Below, piece by piece: positions 12,426 through 22,389 of a stretch of DNA of 64,000 nucleotides. The DNA comes from Lysinibacillus telephonicus (lineage in GTDB: Bacteria; Bacillota; Bacilli; Bacillales_A; Planococcaceae). The position numbers were made by a program, and so were the translations under genes. Within the stretch, counting starts at the first letter, position 1. Every line of letters begins with the position of its first letter. Location: positions 1 to 64,000 of the forward strand of contig NZ_RXNR01000016.1 of NCBI RefSeq assembly GCF_003966145.1, read 5' to 3'. The notes beneath the pieces were generated by a model. The model searched no databases. It was not told where the DNA came from and saw only the letters and a program-made list of their open reading frames with translations.

Positions 12426-13171
12426 ATCAAACTACGCAATTAGGCGCAACAGTTGAAGAAGCGATCTCATTAGCGTTACAAAAGCTCGGGGCATCCCGTA
12501 ATGAAGTAGATGTTGAAGTTTTACAAGAAGGTAAAAAAGGATTTTTAGGTTTTGGGGCACGTCCAGCCGAAGTACGTGTCACAGTAAAAGAAGTTGACTC
12601 AATTATTGAAAAAAGTGAGGAAAGTCATCAGACTGAATCAGATAACATTGCTGTAAAAGAAGTGGTTGTTGATAATATTGAGTCAGAAGATGAAGCGGTA
12701 AGCGAAAAGCAGCAAGAAGAAGATCCAGTTGAAGCCGCGAAAAGCTATTTAGTCGATATTGCAAAAGAATTAGGGATTGAAGATTTACAAATCAAAGCAG
12801 TAACTGAGGGAAAAAACATTTTATTAAAGCTAGAAAGTGAAAAAGCTGCACTTTTAATAGGGAAACGCGGTGCAACATTGAATGCTTTGCAGCAATTAAC
12901 ACAACTTGTCGTAAATAAAAGTGCAAAATCTTTCTTATTGGTAAAACTAGATGTAGAAAATTACCGTGAACGTCGCCAAGCAGCATTAGAACAATTGGCA
13001 GAGCGAATGGCTGATAAAGCAGTTTATACGGGAAAAAAAGTATCATTAGAACCGATGCCTTCATATGAAAGAAAAGTAATTCATAATGCATTGGCAAATC
13101 GTATTGATATTGAAACATATTCTGAGGGAACAGAGCCAAATCGCCATCTAGTTATAGAACCAATAAAATAA
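12422..13171 (+). CDS. jag: RNA-binding protein Jag (KhpB)
   Basis: 249 residues, GTG start overlapping the yidC stop (GTGA). Domain order: Jag-N (about 1-55, with the KKGFLGFG motif), an acidic linker (about 60-100), a KH domain with GKRGATLNALQQL, and an R3H domain with RREAALE-like NYRERRQAALE and PMPSYERKVIH. It is an RNA-binding partner of KhpA; coupling to yidC is conserved in Firmicutes. Confidence 0.95.
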   Translation: MNQTTQLGATVEEAISLALQKLGASRNEVDVEVLQEGKKGFLGFGARPAEVRVTVKEVDSIIEKSEESHQTESDNIAVKEVVVDNIESEDEAVSEKQQEEDPVEAAKSYLVDIAKELGIEDLQIKAVTEGKNILLKLESEKAALLIGKRGATLNALQQLTQLVVNKSAKSFLLVKLDVENYRERRQAALEQLAERMADKAVYTGKKVSLEPMPSYERKVIHNALANRIDIETYSEGTEPNRHLVIEPIK

Positions 13172-13204
13172 TGTTAACAAGTGCATACAGACATTTATTG
13201 AAAG

Positions 13205-13230
13205 ACGGTCTAAATATAGGCCGTTTTTTT
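13205..13230 (+). terminator. jag terminator
   Basis: Stem ACGGTCT (13205-13211) / AGGCCGT (13218-13224) with one wobble pair, followed by seven T bases. Confidence 0.82.
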
Positions 13231-13281
13231 GTGAATATTTTTCTTATCAACCAGAGAAATCACGAATGACAATAACTAAAT

Positions 13282-13301
13282 CGGTCTTTTTGGCCGTTTT
13301 T
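13282..13301 (+). terminator. Second terminator-like hairpin
   Basis: CGGTC (13282-13286), a T5 loop, and GGCCG (13292-13296) are followed by T-rich sequence. The stem sequence closely matches the hairpin 75 bases upstream, suggesting a duplicated or backup terminator. Confidence 0.5.
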
Positions 13302-13351
13302 ATTTTGCCTAAAAGATAGGATTTTAAACCTTATAAAAATCTTTTTAACAG

Positions 13352-13453
13352 TTATCCACTTGTGGAAAATGCTTTGCTTTCGTATTTCGAAAAAATATGG
13401 TACCCTAAGTTGTTAGTAAATAAAGTTCGTTGAAGTTATTCACATGTGGATAA
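13352..13453. promoter_or_regulatory. DnaA-box pair upstream of mnmE
   Basis: TTATTCACA (13436-13444) and TGTGGATAA (13445-13453) are two perfect DnaA boxes placed head to head with no gap. A one-mismatch box lies at 13352-13360. The rest of this 367-base gap holds two hairpins and otherwise nothing I recognise. DnaA binding in the jag-mnmE (thdF) gap is recalled for B. subtilis. Confidence 0.7.
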
Positions 13454-13538
13454 CTTCGTTTGATATAAAGTAAGAAATAGCCGGATAGTACACAATAATT
13501 ACATCTAGATGTAATTATTTAAGTAGGAGGATTTAATC

Positions 13539-14924
13539 ATGGAATATGATACGATTGCCGCGATATCCACACCGATGGGAGAAGGCGCTATTGCCATTGT
13601 TCGTTTAAGCGGTGATGATGCAGTAATGATTGCTGATAAAATATTTAAAGCACCAAGTGGGAAAAAGTTAACTGAAGAAAAAACACATACAATTCACTAT
13701 GGTCATTTAATCGACCCGACTACAGAGGAAGTAGTTGAGGAAGTAATGGTATCGCTTATGCGTGCTCCAAAAACGTTTACTCGTGAGGATGTAATAGAAA
13801 TAAACTGTCACGGTGGGATTGTTTCAGTAAACCGAGTGCTGCAGCTTGTATTGAAAAATGGTGCAAGACTTGCTGAACCAGGTGAATTTACAAAACGTGC
13901 CTTTTTAAATTGTCGAATTGATTTATCTCAAGCCGAGGCTGTAATGGATTTAATTCGTGCGAAAACAGATCGAGCGATGAATGTAGCTCTTGGCCAAATG
14001 GATGGAAAGCTATCAAGATTAATTGGAGATTTACGCCAAGCATTAATTGAGACATTAGCGCATGTAGAGGTTAATATAGATTATCCTGAGTATGATGATG
14101 TAGAAGAAATGACAATCCCGGTATTACTTGAAAAATGTACTTGGGTGCGAAATGAAATTGCGAAGCTTTTACAAACTTCAACACAAGGGAAAATTTTACG
14201 AGAAGGACTTTCAACAGTTATTTTAGGTCGACCAAATGTAGGAAAGTCTTCGCTGTTGAATAGTTTAGTACACGAGAATAAAGCAATTGTTACTGATGTT
14301 GCAGGTACAACTCGTGATATTATAGAAGAGTATGTCAATGTACGTGGCGTACCTTTGCGTTTAGTCGATACTGCTGGGATTCGTGAAACAGAAGATATCG
14401 TTGAGCGTATAGGGGTAGAAAGATCACGTCAAGTATTGAAAGAAGCAGACTTAATCTTACTTGTTTTAAACTCTGCAGAAAATCTAACTGAAGAAGATGA
14501 ACGTCTGTTTGAAACAATTAAAAATATGGACTTCATCGTAGTTGTAAATAAAACAGATTTACCGCGAAAAATCGATTTGGAGAAAGTAAAGGAACTAGCG
14601 AATGGGAGACCAATCGTGACTACTTCCATATTGCAAGAACAAGGTGTCATAGAATTAGAGGAAGCAATTGCTAAAACTTTCTTTGAAGGCCAGGTTGAAT
14701 CCAGTGACTTAACATATGTTTCAAATGCACGCCACATCGCATTACTTCATCAAGCAAAAGCTACAATTGAGGACGCCATTAACGCAGCAGAATCAGGTGT
14801 ACCTGTTGATATGATTCAAATTGATGTAACAAAAACGTGGGAGCTGTTAGGGGAAATCGTCGGTGATACTGTGCAGGAAAGCTTGATAAATCAGCTATTC
14901 TCACAATTCTGTTTAGGAAAATAA
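13539..14924 (+). CDS. mnmE: tRNA uridine-5-carboxymethylaminomethyl GTPase MnmE
   Basis: 461 residues. With MnmG it modifies the wobble uridine of tRNAs using 5,10-methylene-THF. It has the N-terminal folate-binding domain, a central helical region, and an inserted G domain with G1 [10 protein letters not shown]3 DTAGI and G4 NKTD. The C-terminal CLGK carries the conserved cysteine. AGGAGG precedes the ATG and mnmG follows after 28 bases. Confidence 0.98.
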   Translation: MEYDTIAAISTPMGEGAIAIVRLSGDDAVMIADKIFKAPSGKKLTEEKTHTIHYGHLIDPTTEEVVEEVMVSLMRAPKTFTREDVIEINCHGGIVSVNRVLQLVLKNGARLAEPGEFTKRAFLNCRIDLSQAEAVMDLIRAKTDRAMNVALGQMDGKLSRLIGDLRQALIETLAHVEVNIDYPEYDDVEEMTIPVLLEKCTWVRNEIAKLLQTSTQGKILREGLSTVILGRPNVGKSSLLNSLVHENKAIVTDVAGTTRDIIEEYVNVRGVPLRLVDTAGIRETEDIVERIGVERSRQVLKEADLILLVLNSAENLTEEDERLFETIKNMDFIVVVNKTDLPRKIDLEKVKELANGRPIVTTSILQEQGVIELEEAIAKTFFEGQVESSDLTYVSNARHIALLHQAKATIEDAINAAESGVPVDMIQIDVTKTWELLGEIVGDTVQESLINQLFSQFCLGK

Positions 14925-14952
14925 ATTTAAAAAATAGAGAGGAAGAGACGGC

Positions 14953-16848
14953 ATGACAACAACATATGAAGCTGGCCAATATGATGTAATTGTCATCGGT
15001 GCTGGCCATGCAGGTGTAGAATCAGCATATGCCGCAGCAAAAATGGGTGCGAAAACACTCATGGTGACAATTAATTTAGATATGATAGCCTTTATGCCAT
15101 GTAATCCATCAGTTGGTGGACCAGCAAAAGGAATCGTAGTTCGTGAAATTGACGCATTAGGCGGTGTGATGGGGAAAGTAATAGATAAAACACATATTCA
15201 AATGCGTATGTTAAATACAGGGAAAGGTCCTGCAGTTCGTGCTTTACGTGCACAAGCAGACAAAGTCCTTTACCAACGTGAAATGAAACGTTTGCTAGAG
15301 GAAGAAGAAAATTTAACGATTCATCAATCAATTGTCGATGAATTAATCATTGAAGATGATACTGTTCGCGGTGTTATAACACAAACAGGTGCTATTTACC
15401 GAGCAAAAGCTGTTATTATAACAACTGGTACGTACTTGCGCGGGGAAATTATTATTGGAGAATTAAAATATTCAAGCGGACCAAATAATCAACAACCATC
15501 CATTAAATTAGCAGATAATTTGCGTGACCTTGGCTTTGAAATGGTTCGATTTAAAACTGGTACACCACCGCGTGTAGATAGTAAAACAATTGATTATAGC
15601 AAAACAGAAATTCAACCTGGTGATGATGTACCACGTGCATTTAGTTTTGAAACAACTGAGTTCATTATGGATCAAATTCCATGTTGGTTAACGTATACTA
15701 GTCCAGAAACACATCAAATTATTAACGATAATCTAGATAAAGCACCTATGTATACAGGTGCAATTACAGGTACAGGACCACGTTATTGCCCATCGATTGA
15801 AACAAAAATTGTTCGTTTTAACGATAAACCTCGCCACCAATTATTTTTAGAACCGGAAGGCAGAGATACTCAAGAGGTGTACGTACAAGGTCTATCAACA
15901 AGTTTGCCTGAACACATTCAACGTCAAATGCTTCAAACAATCCCAGGTTTAGAAAAAGCAGAAATGATGCGTGCAGGTTATGCAATCGAATATGATTCAA
16001 TCGTTCCAACTCAACTATGGCCAACATTAGAAACAAAACGTATTAAAAATCTTTATACAGCAGGTCAAATCAATGGTACTAGCGGCTATGAAGAAGCAGC
16101 TGGTCAAGGGTTAATGGCAGGTATTAATGCTGCTGCAAAAGTTTTAGGAAAAGAAGAAGTAATCTTAAAACGATCAGAAGCTTATATTGGAGTATTAATT
16201 GATGATTTAGTAACAAAAGGGACAAATGAACCTTATCGTTTACTAACTTCACGTGCAGAATATCGATTATTGCTTCGCCATGATAATGCAGATTTACGTT
16301 TAACGGAATTAGGCTACAAATTAGGTTTAATTTCAGAAGAACGTTTTGCAAAATTCACTGAGAAAAAAGAGCAAATTGAAAATGAAATTGCTCGTCTTCG
16401 TGAAGTCATCATTAAACCAAATGAAACAACTCAAGCAGTTATCCGTTCTGTTGGCGGTGCAGAGCTAAAAGACGGAATTCGCGCTGCGGACTTGGTAAAA
16501 CGAACTGAAATGACATATGATTTAGTTGCTTCGTTATCACCAGCAGAATATGAATTTAGCGAAGAAGTAAAAGAACAAATTGAAGTTCAATTAAAATATG
16601 AAGGATATATCCAAAAAGCATTACAACAAGTGGAAAAACTTCATAAAATGGAAAATAAAAAAATACCTGAAGACATTGATTATGATGAAATATCAAGTTT
16701 AGCAACTGAAGCTCGCGAAAAATTAAAAGAAGTACGACCATTATCAATCGCACAAGCATCACGTATTTCAGGTGTAAACCCAGCTGATATCTCTATCTTA
16801 CTTGTTTATATCGAACAAGGGAAAATCGCACGAATAAGTAACGAATAA
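14953..16848 (+). CDS. mnmG: tRNA uridine-5-carboxymethylaminomethyl modification enzyme MnmG
   Basis: 631 residues. This FAD enzyme works with MnmE to make the cmnm5 group on wobble uridines. The N-terminal Rossmann motif is [12 protein letters not shown]. Family signatures include [10 protein letters not shown] and, later, [16 protein letters not shown] and [17 protein letters not shown]. Length and C-terminus are normal. Followed by a strong terminator. Confidence 0.98.
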   Translation: MTTTYEAGQYDVIVIGAGHAGVESAYAAAKMGAKTLMVTINLDMIAFMPCNPSVGGPAKGIVVREIDALGGVMGKVIDKTHIQMRMLNTGKGPAVRALRAQADKVLYQREMKRLLEEEENLTIHQSIVDELIIEDDTVRGVITQTGAIYRAKAVIITTGTYLRGEIIIGELKYSSGPNNQQPSIKLADNLRDLGFEMVRFKTGTPPRVDSKTIDYSKTEIQPGDDVPRAFSFETTEFIMDQIPCWLTYTSPETHQIINDNLDKAPMYTGAITGTGPRYCPSIETKIVRFNDKPRHQLFLEPEGRDTQEVYVQGLSTSLPEHIQRQMLQTIPGLEKAEMMRAGYAIEYDSIVPTQLWPTLETKRIKNLYTAGQINGTSGYEEAAGQGLMAGINAAAKVLGKEEVILKRSEAYIGVLIDDLVTKGTNEPYRLLTSRAEYRLLLRHDNADLRLTELGYKLGLISEERFAKFTEKKEQIENEIARLREVIIKPNETTQAVIRSVGGAELKDGIRAADLVKRTEMTYDLVASLSPAEYEFSEEVKEQIEVQLKYEGYIQKALQQVEKLHKMENKKIPEDIDYDEISSLATEAREKLKEVRPLSIAQASRISGVNPADISILLVYIEQGKIARISNE

Positions 16849-16855
16849 ATGTTAA

Positions 16856-16901
16856 ATGAGCGTTCGAGCACCCTCTATTTCCTCGGACGCTCGTTCATTT
16901 T
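16856..16901 (+). terminator. mnmG terminator
   Basis: Stem GAGCGTTCGAG (16858-16868) / CTCGGACGCTC (16882-16892), one wobble pair, extended by flanking AT pairs and followed by T-rich sequence. Confidence 0.88.
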
Positions 16902-16952
16902 TATAAAATAGGTAGTAGTAGTCATATCCTCAATCGATTAAAGGAGATCCAA

Positions 16953-17669
16953 ATGAACGAACAACAATTTATTGAAGCATTAAGCAAACAGGGAATTGAA
17001 CTTAACGAGAAGCAAATTGCACAGTTTAAAAAGTATTTTGAGTTATTAGTTGAGTGGAATGAAAAAATGAATTTAACAGCCATTACAGATTTAGAAGGCG
17101 TTTATTTAAAACATTTTTATGATTCCATTAGCGCGAGCTTTTACTTTGATTTTACAAAAGTAAATTCTGTTTGTGACGTAGGTGCAGGTGCAGGTTTTCC
17201 AAGTTTACCAATTAAAATTTGTTTCCCGCATTTACATGTGACAATTGTTGATTCCTTGAATAAACGAATTTCGTTTTTAAATCATTTGAGTGAGCAATTA
17301 CAATTGGACAATGTTGAATTTGTCCACGCACGTGCAGAAGAATTTGGTCAAAATACAAAATATCGTGAGAGTTTTGATGTTGTAACTGCACGCGCGGTTG
17401 CACGCTTATCAGTACTATCAGAACTTTGTCTACCATTAGTTAAACAAGGAGGATATTTTGTAGCATTAAAGGCTGCAGCGGGTCCAGATGAGTTAAAAGA
17501 TGCTAAAAAGGCGATTACAACTCTTGGTGCATCTCTAAAAGAAGAATTTGCTTATCTATTACCTGTTGAAGAAAGTGAACGAACTCTTTATATTTTTGAT
17601 AAAATAAAACAAACACCAAAAAAATATCCACGAAAACCTGGTATACCTAATAAGACACCGATACAATAA
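16953..17669 (+). CDS. rsmG: 16S rRNA (guanine-N7) methyltransferase RsmG
   Basis: 238 residues. It methylates G527 (E. coli numbering) of 16S rRNA. The SAM-binding motif [12 protein letters not shown] and following [12 protein letters not shown] are typical of the GidB/RsmG Rossmann methyltransferases, as is [19 protein letters not shown] precedes the ATG. Separated from mnmG by a terminator, so probably its own transcript. Confidence 0.97.
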   Translation: MNEQQFIEALSKQGIELNEKQIAQFKKYFELLVEWNEKMNLTAITDLEGVYLKHFYDSISASFYFDFTKVNSVCDVGAGAGFPSLPIKICFPHLHVTIVDSLNKRISFLNHLSEQLQLDNVEFVHARAEEFGQNTKYRESFDVVTARAVARLSVLSELCLPLVKQGGYFVALKAAAGPDELKDAKKAITTLGASLKEEFAYLLPVEESERTLYIFDKIKQTPKKYPRKPGIPNKTPIQ

Positions 17670-17706
17670 AAATAGAATCATACGACTCGGGTATTTATAG
17701 CTATTA

Positions 17707-17745
17707 GGGGCTCTGTAAAACTTTTAACTATGCTAGATGAGCCCC
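17707..17745 (+). terminator. Possible rsmG terminator
   Basis: GGGGCTC (17707-17713) and GAGCCCC (17739-17745) form a perfect 7-bp stem, but the loop is 25 bases. TTTTCTTGTTT follows at about 17751. Moderate terminator candidate. Confidence 0.5.
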
Positions 17746-17756
17746 GGCTATTTTCT

Positions 17757-17772
17757 TGTTTCACGTGAAACA
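17757..17772. promoter_or_regulatory. parS site (upstream of noc)
   Basis: A second perfect parS 16-mer, TGTTTCACGTGAAACA, between rsmG and noc. Its position just before the segregation genes fits a Spo0J nucleation site. Confidence 0.93.
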
Positions 17773-17961
17773 TTTTTTGTAAAATCATAAAATTTTTATT
17801 ATATTTTAGAAATAATTTCCCCATTTGATGCATACATATTTTATATTTATGTTATTTTAATAGATTTGCTTCTATAGGACTCTGTACAATTCATAGATAA
17901 TAAGAAATAATATTTATATGAGTATTGAGCAAGATAGTTTCTAAAAGGTGGTGCCTAATGA

Positions 17962-18852
17962 ATGAAAAGTCCTTTTTCACGTTTTTTCGGAGGCGGAGAA
18001 AAACTAGTTTCTGAAGTTAAAAATGAAGTAGAAGAAGTAGAGCAGCTAGAAAACAGTAAAACTACTGAAGAAGTAGTAAAAATTCCAATAGATAAAGTTA
18101 TTCCAAACCGGTTCCAACCTCGTGCTGTTTTTGACGAAGAAAAAATTGAAGAATTATCAAGAACCATTCATACACACGGTGTGATTCAACCTATTGTTGT
18201 TCGTCATTTTGATGAGGAACGCTATGAAATTATTGCAGGTGAGCGTCGCTACCGTGCGATGAAAAAACTAAATTGGACTGAAGTGCCGGCAATTGTTCGT
18301 AATTTAAATGATAAAGAAACTGCTTCTATTGCACTAATAGAGAATCTTCAACGTGAAGAATTAACAGCAATCGAGGAAGCATTAGCTTATCAGCAATTGT
18401 TAGAACTTCATTCACTTACACAAGAAGCACTTGCTCAACGTTTAGGAAAAGGTCAATCAACAGTAGCAAATAAATTGCGTTTATTAAAATTACCGCAATC
18501 GGTACAAGAGGCAATATTAAAAAGAGAGATTACAGAACGTCATGCAAGAGCCCTTATTTCAATTAAAGACGAAGAAACTCAAATTAATATTGTTAATTTG
18601 ATAAAAGAAAATGATTGGAATGTTCGTCAGCTTGAGGATTATATCCAACAACTTACTTCTCCGAAAGAAGAAGAAGAGAAAAAGGAAAAACCTAAGCGCA
18701 AAGCAATTAGTAAGGATATTCGCATAGCATTAAATACAATCAAACAATCTCTTTCAATGGTCACAAAAAGTGGTATTCAACTAAAAACGGAAGAGGAAGA
18801 TACAGATGATTACTACCAAATCACTGTAAAAATCCCTAAGAAAAAGGCATAA
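17962..18852 (+). CDS. noc: Nucleoid occlusion protein Noc
   Basis: 296 residues, a ParB-family DNA-binding CTPase. The N-terminus [14 protein letters not shown] is the amphipathic membrane-binding helix known in Noc and absent from Spo0J. The ParB core has [25 protein letters not shown] and the [24 protein letters not shown]. Noc blocks Z-ring assembly over the nucleoid. Position between rsmG and soj is conserved. I saw no perfect Noc-binding sequence (ATTTCCCGGGAAAT) in this window. Confidence 0.95.
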   Translation: MKSPFSRFFGGGEKLVSEVKNEVEEVEQLENSKTTEEVVKIPIDKVIPNRFQPRAVFDEEKIEELSRTIHTHGVIQPIVVRHFDEERYEIIAGERRYRAMKKLNWTEVPAIVRNLNDKETASIALIENLQREELTAIEEALAYQQLLELHSLTQEALAQRLGKGQSTVANKLRLLKLPQSVQEAILKREITERHARALISIKDEETQINIVNLIKENDWNVRQLEDYIQQLTSPKEEEEKKEKPKRKAISKDIRIALNTIKQSLSMVTKSGIQLKTEEEDTDDYYQITVKIPKKKA

Positions 18853-18860
18853 ATGCAATT

Positions 18861-18892
18861 GGTTCCTAGAATTAACTATAGGAACCTTTTTT
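18861..18892 (+). terminator. noc terminator
   Basis: Perfect 8-bp stem GGTTCCTA (18861-18868) / TAGGAACC (18879-18886) followed by six T bases. Confidence 0.9.
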
Positions 18893-19109
18893 CTATAACA
18901 AAATCCTAGTTTTCTTTACTGTGAAAAATTCCTGTCTTTAATTTTCAAAAATTTCATACTTTCTTATTAAAATTAAATAATATATGTTTAGATTATGATA
19001 CAACTAGAATCTAAATTTGATAAAATGAAAGAAGTCAGTCCAATCCTATTGGTTGGTAAGATAATACAGAATGTTTTAAGAAATTGATTGATGAAAGCAG
19101 GTGCAAGGA

Positions 19110-19871
19110 TTGGGAAGAATTATAGCCATAACAAACCAAAAAGGTGGTGTAGGTAAAACTACAACATCTGTAAATTTGAGCGCTTGTCTTGCTTATTTAG
19201 GGAAAAAAGTACTGCTAATAGACATTGATCCACAAGGTAATGCAACAAGTGGTGTTGGGATAAATAAAGGCGAAATTCAAAGTTGTATCTATGATGTATT
19301 AATTGATGATGAAGATGTAAAAAACGTTACACAGCAGTCAAAAGTAGAAAATTTACACGTAGTACCGGCGACCATTTCTTTAGCAGGTGCTGAAATTGAA
19401 CTTGTCTCCACGATTTCCCGTGAAGTGAGATTAAAACATGCTTTGCAAAATATAAAAGATCAGTACGATTTTATTATTATTGATTGTCCGCCTTCACTAG
19501 GGTTATTAACAATTAATGCATTAACTGCATCTGATGCTGTTATAATCCCAGTACAATGTGAGTACTACGCTCTAGAAGGTTTAAGTCAGCTCCTATCAAC
19601 TGTTCGTCTAGTTCAAAAACATTTAAATCAGCATTTATATATAGACGGTGTTTTATTGACAATGTTGGATGCCCGTACAAATCTAGGATTACAAGTAATT
19701 GAGGAAGTAAAAAAATATTTCCAAGATAAAGTATATAAAACCATTATCCCGCGTAACGTTCGTTTAAGTGAAGCACCAAGCTTTGGTGAGCCGATTATTA
19801 TCTATGATGCAAAATCTCGTGGAGCAGAAGTGTATTTAGAGTTAGCAAGGGAAGTGATAAAAAATGGCTAG
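19110..19871 (+). CDS. soj: Chromosome segregation ATPase Soj (ParA)
   Basis: 253 residues from TTG at 19110, the same length as B. subtilis Soj (MGRIIAITNQKGGVGKTT); AGGTG lies upstream. A GTG at 19101 would add three residues. The deviant Walker A KGGVGKTT, IDIDPQGNAT and IIDCPPSLGLLT are diagnostic. It is a nucleoid-bound ATPase that works with Spo0J in origin segregation and affects DnaA activity. The spo0J gene overlaps its last eight bases. Confidence 0.96.
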   Translation: MGRIIAITNQKGGVGKTTTSVNLSACLAYLGKKVLLIDIDPQGNATSGVGINKGEIQSCIYDVLIDDEDVKNVTQQSKVENLHVVPATISLAGAEIELVSTISREVRLKHALQNIKDQYDFIIIDCPPSLGLLTINALTASDAVIIPVQCEYYALEGLSQLLSTVRLVQKHLNQHLYIDGVLLTMLDARTNLGLQVIEEVKKYFQDKVYKTIIPRNVRLSEAPSFGEPIIIYDAKSRGAEVYLELAREVIKNG

Positions 19872-20721
19872 AGGGTTAGGAAAAGGAATTGGAGCATTAT
19901 TCCCAACGGAAACATTAGAAGAATTGCATAACGAAGACACAATTGAAAAAATTGAACTGCAAAAACTTGTTGTTAATCCATTTCAACCACGTAAAACTTT
20001 TGATGATGAAGCAATTGAAGAACTGGCACAATCCATTGTTGAACACGGAATTATTCAACCAATCGTAGTGCGAAAAAAGGGGAAAAAGTTTGAAATCGTT
20101 GTAGGTGAAAGAAGATTTCGAGCTGCTAAATTAGCAAATATACAAGAAATCCCCGCTATTGTAAGGGATATGACAGAAGAGCAAATGATGGAAGTAGCTA
20201 TTTTAGAAAATCTTCAACGTGAAGATTTAACTCCTATCGAAGAAGCAGAAGCCTATCAAAGCTTAATTGAAAAATTGAATTTCACTCAAGAAGAATTGGC
20301 GAAACGATTGGGTAAAAGTAGACCTCATATTACAAACCATATGCGACTACTGCAATTACCAGAGGATGTACGTAGTTTAGTAAATGATGGAACACTATCA
20401 ATGGGACATGGTCGTACACTCTTAGGTTTAAAAAACAAAAGAAAAATATCTGAAGTGGCGCAAAAAGTTATTAAACTTTCGTTAAATGTTCGACAATTAG
20501 AAGCTTTGATTAAACAATATAACGAAGAAGTTTCACGTGAAACAGAGAAGCCAGTGAAGAAAGATATATTTGTACAAGCGAAGGAAACACAATTACGCGA
20601 ATATTTCGGTACAAATGTACAAATAAAGAAATCAAAAAATAAAGGGAAAATAGAAATTGAATTTTACTCGGAAGATGACCTAGAAAGAATTTTAGAGATA
20701 TTACAATTAGAGCAAGAATAG
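19864..20721 (+). CDS. spo0J: Chromosome partitioning protein Spo0J (ParB)
   Basis: 285 residues. It binds parS, spreads along DNA as a CTP-dependent clamp and loads SMC condensin. It has the ParB N-domain with GERRFRAAKLA, the HTH LAKRLGKSRPHITNHMRLLQL and a C-terminal dimer domain. The N-terminus MARGLGKGIGALFP is the Soj-stimulating peptide. A parS-like site lies inside its own gene at 20529, as in B. subtilis. A perfect terminator follows. Confidence 0.97.
   Translation: MARGLGKGIGALFPTETLEELHNEDTIEKIELQKLVVNPFQPRKTFDDEAIEELAQSIVEHGIIQPIVVRKKGKKFEIVVGERRFRAAKLANIQEIPAIVRDMTEEQMMEVAILENLQREDLTPIEEAEAYQSLIEKLNFTQEELAKRLGKSRPHITNHMRLLQLPEDVRSLVNDGTLSMGHGRTLLGLKNKRKISEVAQKVIKLSLNVRQLEALIKQYNEEVSRETEKPVKKDIFVQAKETQLREYFGTNVQIKKSKNKGKIEIEFYSEDDLERILEILQLEQE
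20529..20544. promoter_or_regulatory. parS site inside spo0J
   Basis: AGTTTCACGTGAAACA matches the parS consensus in 15 of 16 positions (first base A instead of T) and encodes VSRET in Spo0J. B. subtilis also has a parS within spo0J. Confidence 0.85.
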
Positions 20722-20726
20722 GTAGT

Positions 20727-20756
20727 GAGCGCCAGGATTTAGGCGCTCTATTTTTC
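20727..20756 (+). terminator. spo0J terminator
   Basis: Perfect 7-bp stem GAGCGCC (20727-20733) / GGCGCTC (20742-20748) followed by TATTTTT. The remaining gap to 21019 (about 260 bases) has no recognisable gene and is less AT-rich than its surroundings. Confidence 0.88.
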
Positions 20757-21019
20757 TGCTTAGTTAAGGAAGTATAAAATTTTGAACAGCGTCAAGCAGA
20801 CAAATAGTCCCTCGAGTTTGTAGTTTGTCCTCGGGTAAAAGCTGAAAAAGGTATGTTTTTCGCCATTCTGACATACATGGATGTACGGGTGGCTACATTG
20901 TCTTACACTTTTGTTAATGTCGAACAGAGCTTAATGTGAATCCTATCGGCAAGACATAAGGTGTCACGCATAGACGACGTAGCTAAAGTGCTTGCGCTTT
21001 CTGAGAAAGAGGTTAATCA

Positions 21020-21727
21020 ATGATATTGTTAGGCTCGTTAGTGAATGCATTATTAATTATTTTAGGTTCAATTATAGGGAGACTATTTAAAAACATCCCT
21101 GATACCATGAAAAATACTGTATTATCAATTATTGGCCTAGCTGTTGCAGTATTAGGAATACAGATGGGTTTTAAATCAAGCAATTTTATTATTGTTATTG
21201 TTAGTCTTGTTTTAGGTGCTGTGATTGGGGAATGGCTTGATTTAGATAAACAATTAATTCGTTTAGGTAAATGGGTTGAATCAAAACTAGGGAAAAAAAC
21301 GTCTCAAAATAGTATCTCCGAAGGATTCGTAAATGCTACACTTATTTTTTTAATAGGATCCATGGGGGTACTCGGTGCGTTAGATAGTGGCTTAAGAAAT
21401 GATCATTCAGTTCTTATAACAAAAGGGATAATTGATGGTTTTACCTCAATTGTATTATCATCAACGTTAGGAATTGGTGTTTTATTATCAGCAATCCCTG
21501 TATTTTTGTATCAGGGGATTATTGCCGTTTTCTCTGGATTTATAAGTGCATACATATCTGAAGCAGCATTAAATTTATTTATACAAGAGATGACGGCAAC
21601 GGGAGGGGTCATGATTTTTGCTATTGGATTAAATATTGTAGGATTAACGAAAATTCGAGTAGCCAATCTGTTGCCGAGCATTGGAATAGTCGGTATTATC
21701 ATCCCCATCATATTTCTTTTTCAATAA
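21020..21727 (+). CDS. DUF554 family membrane protein
   Basis: 235 residues, a hydrophobic protein with about six to seven membrane segments, starting MILLGSLVNALLIILGSIIG. Family features include VLGIQMG, GAVIGEWLDLD and GSMGVLGALDSGL; members are inner-membrane proteins of unknown role. Its 3' end overlaps the convergent yyaC-like gene by 84 bases. AAGAGG precedes the start. Confidence 0.88.
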   Translation: MILLGSLVNALLIILGSIIGRLFKNIPDTMKNTVLSIIGLAVAVLGIQMGFKSSNFIIVIVSLVLGAVIGEWLDLDKQLIRLGKWVESKLGKKTSQNSISEGFVNATLIFLIGSMGVLGALDSGLRNDHSVLITKGIIDGFTSIVLSSTLGIGVLLSAIPVFLYQGIIAVFSGFISAYISEAALNLFIQEMTATGGVMIFAIGLNIVGLTKIRVANLLPSIGIVGIIIPIIFLFQ

Positions 21728-22273
21728 ATGGCGCTGCCAAGATAGTAAAAGTGCACGAGCAATTTTATTACTCATTGAATAAGTCACATTTAAACGTGTA
21801 TTTTGTAAAACAAGCATTTCCATAAAGCCTCCAACATTGACGATTCCTTTTATAGAAATGTCTCCGATTGGAGGTAATTCCTTTTTAACAGCTTTTCCAG
21901 GGAATAACGGCCCTTCCTGAACAACAATTTGACCAATATTTTTCTCATTGCCTAAACATGCGTCAATTGCAATAACAAATGGAGCAGTGGGTCTTTGTTG
22001 AATTTCTTCCAAGGTAGATGCTAAATTGATTGCATGTAGTGGGTTTTCAAGAGTACCAATTACTTCAAATGGAAACGAATGAAAATTTGATAAAAAACTG
22101 CCGGTTAATGGACCAAGGGCATCACCTGTTGAACGATCTGTACCAATACAACAAAAAATAAGCTGTTCATTATCGAAAGGAACATGTTGTAAAAATAAAT
22201 CGCTTAAATGCCATAACGCACCAGTTTGCTCATGATGAACAGAAGCGTTTAACGTTTCATTTACTTTCTGCAT
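21644..22273 (-). CDS. yyaC: YyaC-type spore protein (DUF1256, GPR-protease-like)
   Basis: 209 residues. Family signatures are IGTDRSTGDALGPLTG near 44-59, AIDACLG and VGGFMEMLVLQNTRL. The fold resembles the germination protease GPR, and the family is confined to spore formers; its substrate is unproven. The gene runs opposite to DUF554, and the last 28 codons or so are antisense to it. The upstream neighbour of noc/soj/spo0J in B. subtilis has the same gene. Confidence 0.9.
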   Translation of the reverse strand: MQKVNETLNASVHHEQTGALWHLSDLFLQHVPFDNEQLIFCCIGTDRSTGDALGPLTGSFLSNFHSFPFEVIGTLENPLHAINLASTLEEIQQRPTAPFVIAIDACLGNEKNIGQIVVQEGPLFPGKAVKKELPPIGDISIKGIVNVGGFMEMLVLQNTRLNVTYSMSNKIARALLLSWQRHLLKKKYDGDDNTDYSNARQQIGYSNFR

Positions 22274-22389
22274 GGACGATTCTCGCTTTCTTTATAAAAT
22301 GTTAAAAATTTATCTTTTATGGTAAAAAATAAGCTATATTGTTATGAAGTATATTCAAATTTTTAGTTAGTTATACAAGGAGTGGAAAA

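Noticed and set aside
20757-21019. A gene or RNA in the gap between spo0J and DUF554
   Set aside because: No start/ribosome-site pair, tRNA-like fold or terminator was found there; composition alone is not enough.
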